Shown here one piece after another: positions 54,961-64,000 of a stretch of DNA of 64,000 bases. The position numbers and the translations under genes were made by a program. The DNA comes from Bactrocera neohumeralis. Its lineage: Eukaryota > Arthropoda > Insecta > Diptera > Tephritidae. Positions within the stretch are counted from its first letter, which is position 1. Each line of letters begins with the position of its first letter. The notes below the pieces were generated by a model that ran no database searches, was not told the DNA's origin, and saw only the letters and a list, made by a program, of their open reading frames with translations. The stretch covers positions 941,320 through 1,005,319 of the forward strand of contig NW_026089624.1 of NCBI RefSeq assembly GCF_024586455.1, in the 5' to 3' direction.

Positions 54961-55605
54961 GTTCAACGTTTAACATTTGATTTTGAGCCATCATTGTTTT
55001 TGTATCTTTTTCTTTTTATGCGAGATTATATTTTATTTAATATATATTGGTTTTTAAAAACTAATAAAATATTTTTTTTTTAACAATATTTTTTATCTAT
55101 ATAAAAAAAAAACCGATCTACGTTTTAAGTTGTACATATATTACAATCCTAATACTGCATTTTAATCATTAAGTACTAAAAGTTTCTTCTTGTAATCATT
55201 ATTTAAAATATAAATTTCTCCTTCGATACATCTTTCCATCTGTTTTTCTTCCAATAATTATCATATCATATACTATAGTTTTTTTTTCAAATCTTGTTTC
55301 AATAAATATTTGTCACAATACCACTTTCAGCACTATTTACTCATGTTTTTCGGAAACAAAAATTTTGTGCACTTTAAGTTAATTTCACTTGTGCTAATTT
55401 GCATTTTTGAACAAAAGTTACTTTCATACATATATCTAATTCGAACAATACTCGAACAGTAGAGTAGCGTTACAGAGACTTCAATTAAATTTAAATACGT
55501 GTTTTATATAAATGTTTGAACATTATAAATTGAATTAAAGTAAGTTTCTTTATAAAAGTTTTAAATTAATAAATGTAATTAATAAAAACTCCAAATGGGG
55601 ATTTA
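54961..55605. other. AT-rich noncoding upstream of gypsy and piggyBac
   Basis: No gene. It could include the gypsy 5' LTR/leader (minus strand), but no LTR pair, primer-binding site or polypurine tract can be shown. The last four bases (TTTA) are the left piggyBac target site. Confidence 0.35.
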
Positions 55606-57300
55606 CCCTTATGTGAGCACCCAGGGTACCCGGGTACCCACCACTATAATAAAATACTTTCGACGTTTGGAAGCGAACGAAATTCTGAAAAACAATTTAA
55701 TAATTCTCTTAAGAGAAGAGAGTAAAGCAGACGGCACAGCTGCAGGTGTATCGACGAGAGGGGAAGAAGCAGGTACAGAAAATGCTGATGAATACGTCGC
55801 GAAAGGCAAAACTGTTTTGACTTAGAAACCGCCTGAAATTCGACAAACTGCTTCTCACAATATTTTGCGACAGAAAAGTGGCCCTGCTAGATCTAAAGAA
55901 ACATTGTCCATAGGAGATATCTTCAAGACTATAATCTCAGTTGAAATGGTTGATTTTATTATTCGTTATACTAACCAGAAAGCTCTAAGCGTCTATAAAG
56001 ATCATAACGCGCAAAATCCTAATTCAAATAGTGCGTGGCCTTCGGTAACTGAGCAAGAAATCTATGCGTTCATTGGGATTCTGATTTAATCTGGCGTCAA
56101 TAATTCAAATACGAATCATACTATCGATATGTGGAAGAGTAACTCGTATCCTCTTTATCGTGCGGCGATGGGTTTCAACAGATTTCGATCGCTTTTGCGT
56201 TATATTCGTTTTGATGATACCAATACACGCCAAGCACGTACAAAAAATGATAAAGCTGCTCCTATACGTGATTTATGGACAATGTTCAATGCAAATTTGG
56301 GTAAAGTTTACAAACGTACGGAAAATTTAAATATCGATGATCAGTTTTATCCTTATTGTGGGAACACAAAATTCACACAGTACATTCCTTCGAAATCTGC
56401 TAAATACGACATAAAAATGTGGTGGATTTGCAATGTCGAAAACGCATATCCCTTGTCGGGAATTCTTTACACAGGAAAAACTGCCAATGCTCGAGCAAAA
56501 ATCAAGGAGATAGAGTCTTAAAAGAACTTGGAGCTCCATTCAAAGGAAGTAGAAGGAATTATACTACTACTACTTTGCCTCTTGCTAAACACTGGCTCTC
56601 ATGGAAATTGACAATCACTGGTCCATTGAAGAAGAACAAGCCTTATATACCCAAACAAATGGCTGCAAATAAATCTAGACCTAAATTCTCTTCTCTCTTC
56701 AGTTTTCACGAACGTTCTGTTGTGCTTTGTTCATATGTTCCGAAAAAAAACAAAGCTGTTATTCTTATCAAAAGCGTGCTCGGATTTTCGCTCACCCCTG
56801 TCACTGTTCCTGAACAAGAAATTGAGCCTCGCGACAGCTCTGGTAGGAAAAAAATCACTGGTTCTTGTCACGTTTGGTACCAACTGACAATAAAAAGGCG
56901 AAGAAAAACTCGAGAAAATTATACCAATTGCAAAAGGCCTGTATGCGATGAAAACTCTATATCGAAAGAAATATGTCCTGATTGTGCTGAATAATTAATG
57001 AATATTTAATTAATTTAAGTTGCCAATTCATGTAATTATTTATTTATTATATCAAGATCTAGTTGAAACATTTATCAGTATTGACTCTCATTTACAGATA
57101 ATTGCATTGTTTTTCATATAGTGGGTACCCGGGTGCTCTCCGCGAGTTAACTAATTTCAAACATGTTTTTCAACTTCCGCTCTGTTGGAAGTTAAATTGC
57201 AAGGATCCGGAAGCTCAGTTCGAAAAAAAGTTGTTTCACCGAATTATTAACAGAAAAGTGTGGTCGTGGACACCCGGGTACCCGGGTGCTCACATAAGGG
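55606..57300 (+). mobile_element. piggyBac-type transposon
   Basis: 1,695 bp from CCCTTATGTGAGCACCC (55606) to its inverse GGGTGCTCACATAAGGG (57300). Left flank TTTA (55602-55605) and right flank TTAA (57301-57304) fit the piggyBac TTAA target with one mutation. The TIRs continue as GTACCCGGGTACCC-like GC-rich palindromes, and an extra GTGGGTACCCGGGTGCTC at about 57121 acts as an internal repeat. The interior holds a damaged transposase. Confidence 0.88.
55640..56994 (+). pseudogene. piggyBac transposase, inactivated
   Basis: N-terminal acidic part FRRLEANEILKNNLIILLRE, then HNILRQKSGPARS and TLSIGDIFKTIISVEMVDFI, SVTEQEIYAFIGILI (stop at 56087), MWKSNSYPLYRAAMGFNRFR, LLRYIRFDD, and LNIDDQFYPY with the first catalytic Asp. 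WWICNVENAYPLSGILYTGK follows, where the family's second catalytic Asp is Asn. A deletion and stop at 56519 follow; then, in another frame, NYTTTTLPLAKHWLSW (third Asp lost), LKKNKPYIPKQMAANKSRP, LCSYVPKKNKAVILIKS and a C-terminal Cys-rich tail (CKRPVCDENSISKEICPDC). It would cut and paste at TTAA if intact. Confidence 0.85.
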
Positions 57301-57425
57301 TTAACCGAGATGTGAACATAGGTGAACAGTATCTGTTGCTATAGCTGCCTGTTTCTGCTGCTTGTACAGTTGTTTTTTTTCTTAGGGTTGCTACTACTGT
57401 TGCTTATACAGTTTTTTTGTTCTTA
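57301..57425. other. Spacer between piggyBac and Harbinger
   Basis: Noncoding, with an imperfect GTTGCT(A)CTACTGTTGCT repeat. The last three bases are the left TTA of the Harbinger target. Confidence 0.4.
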
Positions 57426-57682
57426 TGCCTGGTTTTCATTAAGTCAAAATAATTGACATCAAAAACTGCCTAAACGAACAGCTTTTGGTGTCAAATGCGT
57501 TTTCATTACAACATTCAAACTGACCGAATGTCGATATTGCAGTGCCTTTCAAAAACTGTCGTCAATTTTTGGTGTCAGATGATTGAGCACCTGTTTTCAT
57601 TTATGTCAATTGTGAACAGGCAATATTGACAGCTGTTAAATCGAAAATATATTTTTTTAAATAAGTGCGTGAAAATGTAAAA

Positions 57683-58937
57683 ATGAATAAAAATAAAAAA
57701 ATTGCAATAGTAACTGCGGCGTTATGTCTTATAGCGTCATTAAAAGCTTGGAAAAAGAAAAGGACTCAGCAAAGAAAACCAACGCAGTGGTGGATTAGAC
57801 CAGGATTAAGGAATCGTTGCACCAGTGGATTTTACGCCACACTTCGATCCAAGCTGGATCTCAGGACCCAAAGTGGTTAAAAAACTTCCTGAGGATGACA
57901 CTGGAAGATTTCGATTTTTTAATGGTGCGGCTTACTCCATATATTTACAAAAGAAATACCCGATTCCGTGAAGCGATCTCGATCGGTGAAAGACTGGCGG
58001 TAACACTACGCTATTTAGCCACAGGTGATAACTTCTCGAGTTTGATGAGTGTTTTTCTATTGGGATAGATATCTGCCATATAGTGCATAACACGTGTGGT
58101 GCAATTTGAAGATTTAAAGAACGTGTTTTTAAAAGTTAGTATTCATATCTGTTCGTTTGTTAATGAAAAAATATATTGTAGATTCTAATAAGGTTCCCAA
58201 CACTCATGAGGAATGGGAAAAAGTATCGGAACGTTTTTACCAGCGATGGCATTTTCCTAACTGCTGTGGGGCATTGGATGGAAAGCACATAGCGATTCAG
58301 GCTCCTGCGAACTGCGGTTCAGAATATTTCAATTATAAGAAATATAATAGCATTGTTCTGATGGCTATGGTTGATGCGGACTATAAATTTTTGTTTATAG
58401 ATGTTGGAGCTTATGGTCGTTAATCTGATGGAGGCGTTTTCGCAAGGTAAAACTATTACAAAATAATAACATTAAATGTTAATAATTAAAATGTCTTACT
58501 ATTTTAACATATTCAGATGTGCTCTTTCAATGGCTCTTGCAGAAAACAAGTTAAATTTTCCGCCGCCGAAACCACTTCCACATGAACGTGATGAAATGAC
58601 ATTTGTCATTGTAGCTGGCGACGCTTTTCCCTTAAAAACGTACTTGATGAAACCATTTAGCTTCCGCAATCAAGTTATGTCGTACAAAATATTTAATTAT
58701 AGGCTATCCAGAGCCAGAAATGTTGTGGAAAATGTGTTCGGCATATGTGCATCACGTTTTCGAATCCTCCGAAGACCCATGAACGCTACTCCCGAACATG
58801 CTACAGTTATTGTACTCGCGATTTGCATGTTGCATAATTATTTGTTAAGACACAAGTCCATATATATACGATTATCTGGTGTAGACAAAGATACAAATGG
58901 CATTACTGATCCAGGTAATTGGCGAATGGAGTTGTGA
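57683..58937 (+). pseudogene. Harbinger transposase (57 kb copy)
   Basis: Starts MNKNKKIAIVTAALCLIASL, then QWWIRPGLRNR. After a 1-base shift near 57815 it continues as HQWILRHT, MTLEDFDFLMVRLTPYI, ISIGERLAVTLRYLATGDNF, then a break (58068-58150) and EWEKVSERFYQRWHFPNCCG, ALDGKHIAIQAPANCGSEYF (first Asp), LFIDVGAYGR stop SDGGVF. After an intron-like gap (58448-58515) come FVIVAGDAFPLKTYLMKPFS (second Asp) and SRARNVVENVFGICASRFRI (Glu). All three catalytic residues are present. The lesions are small: one frameshift, a stop after GAYGR and damage around 58068. It is a young-looking but broken gene of the HARBI1-related family. Confidence 0.88.
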
Positions 58938-59673
58938 GAAAATGGAATGCTTCCATCAGTTTGACCAAGCAGTATTTTAGGTAGGCTAGCAGACAGCGCG
59001 ATAAATGTCCGTGAAAGTTTTATGGAGTATTTCATGACTCCTCATGGAGAGGTTGAATGACAATATAATAGGAAGATATTGCATAATTCGTCTTTGTAGT
59101 ACTTTCCTCTTTTATAAATATGTAATTCTCTAATTTAAGTTATTTTGCAAATACAAAGTATTTTCATGTTCCTTTTTTATAAACTTTCTCAAATTTAAAT
59201 AAAACAAGTTTGAATTCAATTCATTTCTATATACATATGTCATCTTTTATACAAATTTTTACATGAATAAATTTTTTTTATAATTATAATTATTATTTTT
59301 AGTTCAGTTTTATTCAACAAAAGTATATAAAAAGGTACAAAGGACTAGCAGATATATTAGATGAAATAGATGTGATTATGTTGACCTATAGAATAAAATA
59401 GCAAAATTAAGTGTTATTGTGCAACTGCTCTGACCTAGCTACATTCTGTTGATACTTGAATATCAACTCACATATATCCCGCTTAAATTCTTTGGCCAGT
59501 TGTGGAGATTCTTAGGCCCACTTTCGGCCATTGGATGATTTCCTAAGTCATCCCAAGCGTCACTCTTAGTAGCTGATGTGAGGGTCTCCAGTGCACGTTC
59601 CACCGCTTGAATATACTCATCATCATCTTTTTGAGCTCGACGTCCAGGAACTTTAGAGAATTAAAAAGTGGGT

Positions 59674-59886
59674 TCATTGTAGGCGTTCTTCCAGCACCTT
59701 GACCACTTTTTGTATGTGCGATCGATGTCGATCTCTATAATCATGGGAAAGAAAATTCCATGTTCCTTCCTTGGACTCTACTTCTTGGATCAGCCGCTCG
59801 GTCTCTTCCGCTGTCCATTTTGCTTTCATTTTCCGCACCCGCTTGATTATTGGAGTTTGAATTTCTAAATTAATTTCGTCCTCCAT
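59674..59886 (-). CDS. Harbinger SANT/MADF-type accessory protein (57 kb copy)
   Basis: Minus strand from ATG 59886: MEDEINLEIQTPIIKRVRKM, KAKWTAEETERLIQEVESKE and GTWNFLSHDYRDRHRSHIQK to KVLEERLQ, in an uninterrupted 70-codon frame. WTAEETERLI...W matches the first helices of a Myb/SANT or MADF DNA-binding domain. The open frame stretches upstream to 60081, but that part is AT-rich and probably leader or intron. The C-terminal half may continue in a further exon (about 59640-59460, with RRAQKDDDEYIQAVERALET in another frame). Role in the family: binds transposon ends and assists transposase nuclear import. Confidence 0.7.
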   Translation of the reverse strand: MEDEINLEIQTPIIKRVRKMKAKWTAEETERLIQEVESKEGTWNFLSHDYRDRHRSHIQKVVKVLEERLQ

Positions 59887-60255
59887 ATTTGAATCTGAAA
59901 AAGTTTGGGAAAATAAATTTATAGTATTCTTCATCAAATATAATAAAAACCTCACCTTGAAATGTGAAAAATCGATTTTGCTTTTTATTTCTTTAACACC
60001 TGTTTGTTCGGCAAACGAAAATAATTTCCAACATGTTGGCAAATCAAAATTAGTTGTCAAATATTGCCACATATCGAACATTGATTGTTTTCATTTGACT
60101 GTCATTTGAAATGACCGTGCATTGTCAAATATGCCGGCAAACGCAAATGACATCATATGACAACCCGTTTTCATTATTTTGACAAACATTTGACGTCAAA
60201 TATGACCTAGTGAAAACCAGGCATTAGTGTTGCTGCTACTGCTGCTTACGCTTAG

Positions 60256-60760
60256 TACGCAGCTCGCAAGAAACGTAAAAACTTCATATAAAAAAACGCT
60301 TAAGAAACGGTCAAGATACTTTCCTGCGACAAACTTACTTGTGCTAGTACGCAGCTCTCAAGAAATCTAGTACCAATTTTTGATACTTTTTTCAGTAAAA
60401 TGTGAATATGGCAAACCTTGTTTTGCGAAGAAACATCAAATCAACAATTGTTTCTTGAAGGAAATTCGAAGTAATCGTCAAATTCATCCTAAATTAGTTG
60501 AAATCATTATTATGAAGTATATTCCATTTTGAAATGTTGTATAAAACCTACCAATCATCAACAACATTTCTTAAATCTCAATGAAAATATTTATGTTACC
60601 ATATACATACACACATACATATTACGCACAAAGTTTGTTTTCTTTGTTTATTCTCTCTTGCTCTTCTAATGTAGATCATTCACAATGCGTAACCAGCTGC
60701 CAAAATTACTTGAGAAATAATGTATTTTTTTCCTTGAGCAATTACTTGAGAGCTGCGTAC
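60256..60760. mobile_element. MITE with GTACGCAGCTC termini (double left end)
   Basis: Right end CTTGAGAGCTGCGTAC (60745-60760) is the exact inverse of GTACGCAGCTCTCAAG at 60348-60363 and near-exact inverse of GTACGCAGCTCGCAAG at 60256-60271. The unit is therefore either 413 bp or 505 bp, with a duplicated or nested left terminus. Noncoding. The neighbouring GAAGAAACATC and GATACTTTY words are also repeated. Confidence 0.6.
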
Positions 60761-60762
60761 CA

Positions 60763-61210
60763 ACCTTTACACAGTTGTTTGGCTCTTTTAATACGACTAC
60801 GCCAGTTATAAATTATAAAGTTCCGGTCTGTACTGTAGCAAGAATGAGACTGCCCTTGCCATCAGATCAGCAACTCAAGTCTGCCCCATTGTGTTGGTGT
60901 ACCGTACCTTCCAACAGACTCAAAATATGCCGAGTCTGCTGTTTTGGTTACGTACTGGCTGATCATGCGATGTGGTGCACAACTGCTTGTCGTCAGTTGA
61001 AGTAACCTGAAATGTAACTCGCGCGTCCCGATAATTTTTTGTATTTGCAAATATATATTTTTTTTAACAAATTTACTATATGCTGTATAGTAAACTTAGA
61101 TATACACCCCAATATTTGAAATTTATCAAGCATTTCGTATTCTGTGTCAGATGTCAAATGCTCTTGACACTGCTCGTTATGAATTAAATATCTGATTGTG
61201 CATCTTGTTG
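60763..61210. other. Noncoding, nothing recognised
   Basis: Short frames without motifs; the stretch 60800-61000 is less AT-rich than its surroundings but matches nothing I know. Confidence 0.3.
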
Positions 61211-61215
61211 TGAAA

Positions 61216-61780
61216 ATGGAAGATATTTTACTTTTGTTATTATTGTTAAACGAAGATGAAAATTGTGAGAATAGGAATCGCGCGCGGCATTTAAAATGTA
61301 TACGCGACGATAGTAATCCAATTTCTGTGAGCGAGAATACCTTTGGGCAAAAAATTAAAAAAAATGGATGAACCAGCCTCACACGATGATCAGAAAACGT
61401 CACTACCTTTAACTGTGATAGTTCCAGCAGCTTTGAACTTCTTTGGACACGGTTCATATCAGGAAATGTGTAGGTAACAACGTCATCTTGCCCATGAGTC
61501 AGTCGTTCCTTTCGAGAAGTGTACGGGCTGTAGCAAAACTTATTGTGAAGGTGAAGGGAGGAGAAATTAAGTTTCCAAGTTCAAAAGAGGAAGAAACTTT
61601 TAGAAAAACGGGGCAAGTATTATTGTAATACAAATAATAATTTACTTTCAGGTAATTTATTTGATATACTTGTATATTCCAGATTTTTTAGAAAATTTGG
61701 TATATAAAGCACTATAGGAGCAATTGACTGCACGCAAATTGCTATCAATATACAGCCCTATTCTCATGCCCGCACAAAAA
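61216..61780 (+). pseudogene. Harbinger transposase 5' fragment (61 kb copy)
   Basis: MEDILLLLLLLNEDENCENR start, then RHLKCIRDDSNPISVSENTF, then FFGHGSYQEMC, a stop/shift, GNNVILPMSQSFLSRSVRAV and AKLIVKVKGGEIKFPSSKEE to FRKTGQ. A likely 67-bp intron (GTATTA...TTCCAG, about 61616-61682) is followed by FLEN and IGAIDCTQIAINIQPYSHAR (first catalytic Asp, about 61712-61770). It stops there, so the other catalytic residues are missing. Its subfamily is the same as the next element, but the sequence is clearly different. Confidence 0.7.
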
Positions 61781-61980
61781 TCCACCACACTCAATAGTGA
61801 TGTTTCTCACTATAGTGATGGTTACCTTATGCTGGCGAAAATTCAAAAGCTCAAATGCTCACTATTATCTCGAATATCTGTGACGTGTGAAAGCAGCCAT
61901 CACAATACAAACACATCTGTGCTTGTTTTGTTTTACATCAGTATTTAACATTTCAAAAAAAAATTTAGTGTTATAACTAG

Positions 61981-62933
61981 CATGGAGCAACTGTTCTTTG
62001 TGTATGCGGCAATTGTTTAGGAGGAGGAATCGGGGGGTAGGAGGAAATTTTTACGAGACAAAAGCGATCCTTTTACTATGCAAAACACAACATTTATAAA
62101 TACATTTCGATTCCCAAAATCGCTATGTAAAGTACTTATAGGTGAATTGGTGCCGCATGATGTGCAGAAGTCGAGTATATCTTTTGATCCGCGTTCGTGG
62201 CTCTTACCAAAAATGCGTTGGTAATAGTTATATGCTCTCTATGAGCCAGTCCTCTTTGTCTAGAGCTTTGCACTTTATTTCTAAATTAATTGTGGATGTT
62301 AAGGGCAGAGAATTTTATTTCCCTTCAAGCGCGCAGGATGTTTCAGATACAAAGAAGGGGTAGGATAAATAAATAAAAATAAATGTAAATAAATAAATAA
62401 ATTTTTTCTTAAAGATTTTACACGAAATTTGGGATCAAGGTCACAATCGGCGCAATCGATTGTACCCATATTGGGATCGTTTCACCCTCAAGCACAGACG
62501 CCACTACTCCTCTCTCACTTTTCATGAACCGGAAAGGATTTTACAGCCTTAATGTAGAAGCAGTACGTAATGTTCTATATTATGCAAACTATTTACCAAT
62601 CTTTCTATTAATACATATGTACATATTTGCATTTTTGGCAGGTTTGTGATCATCGACTTTTGTTCACCGCTGTCAACGCGAGATATCCCGTGGCTGTTAA
62701 CGCCAGTCGCTGAACCTTCCAATGTAAGGGAAGTGCGTTACAATAAGTTGCACACCAAAGCACGTAATACCATTGAGAGAGCCTTTGGTGTTTTGAAGTC
62801 ACGATTCCGGTGCCTCTCAAAACACCGCATTCTTCATTACAGCCCTGAAAAGGCGTCTTTGATTATTTACGCGTGCACAATTCTTCAGAACATTTTACTG
62901 AAGCATGGTGTGGCTGCAGACCTTGGCTTCTAA
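61981..62933 (+). pseudogene. Harbinger transposase (62 kb copy)
   Basis: ATG 61981: MEQLFFVYAAIV, stop, then EEESGGRRKFLRDKSDPFTM, FRFPKSLCKVLIGELVPHDV, SYQKCVGNSYMLSMSQSSLS, ALHFISKLIVDVKGREFYFP, then GAIDCTHIGIVSP (first Asp, about 62448) in another frame. After an intron-like gap the segment VNARYP jumps straight to WLLTPVAEPSNVREVRYNKL, deleting the GDSGYP-type block with the second Asp. TKARNTIERAFGVLKSRFRC retains the catalytic Glu, and the gene ends GVAADLGF at 62933. An AAAT-rich simple repeat lies at 62362-62406. Confidence 0.8.
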
Positions 62934-63309
62934 GAAGTTTTAGAAGAATCACAAGACACCGAAACTGTTTTCGAAAACCCCAATTTTATGGAGGGTGCTA
63001 AAGTAAGAGAACGTTACATTATGTCTTTATAATATACATATGTATGCATATATTTCCAGTGGCGTTATGTACTTAAATATAAGTATATACATACAAGTAT
63101 GTAAGTTACTTACTGTCTCTGTACATTTTACTCTCTGTATATTTTACTTCCTCTATGTATGAATAAAAAGACATCTACATATGTTTAAATAATTCATTTT
63201 ATTTTATTTTTATTTATTTAATTGTTCACGCAATTTAGCCATAACCTCTGACATCGAGGTTAGTGCTTGTGTCATTTGGTTCAGCACCCCTGCATCTGCA
63301 CATTTTGCT

Positions 63310-64000
63310 CTACAATTTTCTTTTGTAGAGCAATGGCCTCCTCCTCTCGCTTTTCACGCTCCTCCATTTTTTTAGCACTGCTCCAAGCATCTTCGCTGCA
63401 GTCAATTTACCTTCAGAAGGGATGTAAGTAGGTGATGGCATAGGAGAAGGTGAGATGGGCGGAGATAAGGAAGAAGAGGACAAATCTGGAGGTGATGGTG
63501 AGGAAGAAAAATTTATAGACAGAGCAGGGAAAGCTGGAGCAGGCGATGTGACTGTTGGTGCTGGCGAGGAAGCTGGAGCTTGAGCAGCGACTGGTTCTGT
63601 ATTTAAATACAATGGCGGCAAAACCTGCAAGTATAAAACGGACCAATTATTGCCTCATGTAATAATAAAATATACATATAGTCCGACAAATATTTAATTA
63701 AAATATTACCTGGTGACCCAAAGTCGCAACACCCGGCAATCCATCCACCCCTACTGCCCCAAAAGTTGTAATGGCTTGCTCCTCGAACTCAGTTATTCTA
63801 TTTATCGGATGGCCTCCACCAGTCGCTTGCGCATGTGCCTTCAGTTTGCGCGCTCGCGATCGCAACTGATGTTTCCAATGCATTAAGGACTATGGAAACA
63901 TATTTTAATAATGTGAAACATACACAAGCATGTATGAACTTACCTCCCTCCACTTGGCTGCCGACCGAGTTGGACCTCTTAAGGCATTTAAATTATCTGC
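63310..64000 (-). pseudogene. Harbinger SANT/Myb-type accessory protein (62 kb copy), partial
   Basis: Minus strand, entering from the window edge: ADNLNALRGPTRSAAKWRE (63998-63944), intron-like gap, MHWKHQLRSRARKLKAHAQA and TGGGHPINRITEFEEQAITT to GVDGLPGVATLGHQ (63883-63698), a second intron-like gap, then VLPPLYLNTEPVAAQAPASS, a long Ser/Pro/Ala-rich linker and AKMLGAVLKKWRSVKSERRR (63630-63310). This is the well-known Myb/SANT partner of insect Harbinger transposases, tail to tail with the transposase gene. The N terminus and right TIR are outside the window. Confidence 0.8.

Larger units (their letters stand above)
57426..60223 (+). mobile_element. PIF/Harbinger transposon, full length with TTA target duplication
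   Basis: 2,798 bp from TGCCTGGTTTTCATTAAGTC (57426) to its inverse ending GTGAAAACCAGGCA (60223). TTA directly flanks both sides (57423-57425 and 60224-60226), the PIF/Harbinger hallmark. Further inverted words with TTTGACGTCAAATATGAC are near the right end, and similar GACATCAAAA/GGTGTCAAAT words lie near the left. It encodes a transposase (+) and a SANT/MADF-type protein (-). Confidence 0.92.

Noticed and set aside
54961..55605. Gypsy LTR
   Set aside because: No second LTR copy, TG...CA ends, primer-binding site or polypurine tract could be shown.
63310..63630. Ser/Pro-rich frame as a mucin-like host gene
   Set aside because: It connects through intron-like gaps to the SANT/Myb-type Harbinger protein and ends in its typical basic helix, so it is the linker of that protein.
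1..64000. CRISPR arrays, operons, ribosome binding sites or prophage
   Set aside because: The sequence is eukaryotic repeat-rich DNA; none of the short repeats has regular spacers.

Overview
The window reads as repeat-dense nuclear DNA of a dipteran insect, most likely a higher fly such as a tephritid. The reasons are AT-rich sequence, no operons, DINE-1/HINE-type dispersed repeats with a (GTCT/GTCC)n run, Jockey, R1-like and RTE retroposons, and mariner, PIF/Harbinger, piggyBac, hAT-like and Helitron DNA transposons. The organism call is inference from repeat types. I found no convincing complete host gene, tRNA, rRNA or CRISPR array. One small candidate terminal exon near 52.1-52.3 kb is weakly supported. 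Three runs of exactly 100 N (14345-14444, 24981-25080, 51489-51588) are scaffold gaps of unknown true size.

Layout. 0.25-2.6 kb: broken DDE transposase. 2.8-3.9 kb: DINE-1-like repeat. 4.27-4.43 kb: small MITE. 5.4-11.8 kb: a nearly intact Helentron gene (zinc-binding N-terminal region, HUH Rep, PIF1 helicase, APE-like endonuclease), broken only by a 2-bp deletion in an N-terminal 63-bp tandem array. 12.6-14.3 kb: Harbinger and BEL/Pao fragments. 14.8-29.8 kb: a very large inverted duplication (4.7-kb arms, about 5.6 kb apart) whose arms carry the same nested set of Jockey, mariner, DINE-1-like, Helitron and hAT-like pieces. Between the arms lie the rest of a hAT-like transposon with an 8-bp target duplication, a Helitron remnant and a noncoding TIR repeat (family X). 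29.7-33 kb: an RTE insertion inside a Jockey copy, then mariner debris. 33.8-38.5 kb: an R1-like retroposon on the minus strand with an open gag ORF.

40.4-51 kb is one Jockey element used as a target by later insertions: a 2.5-kb PIF/Harbinger, a 1.6-kb Helitron that itself carries a MITE, a second Helitron on the minus strand, and family X. The Jockey copy at 28-33 kb lacks some of these and serves as an empty-site control, so several insertion boundaries can be read to the base. 52.7-55 kb: a piggyBac scrap and a Ty3/gypsy fragment (minus strand). 55.6-57.3 kb: piggyBac with TTAA-type ends. 57.4-60.2 kb: a full-length PIF/Harbinger with TTA duplications and both transposase and SANT/MADF-type genes. 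60.25-60.76 kb: a MITE. 61.2-64 kb: two more Harbinger copies, the last running off the window.

How it works together: this is layered transposon debris rather than an operon. Nested, mixed-orientation TEs suggest heterochromatin or a piRNA-cluster-like region. The most interesting items are the endonuclease-carrying Helentron beside DINE-1/HINE repeats it might mobilise in trans, the large inverted duplication, and the base-resolved nested insertions.
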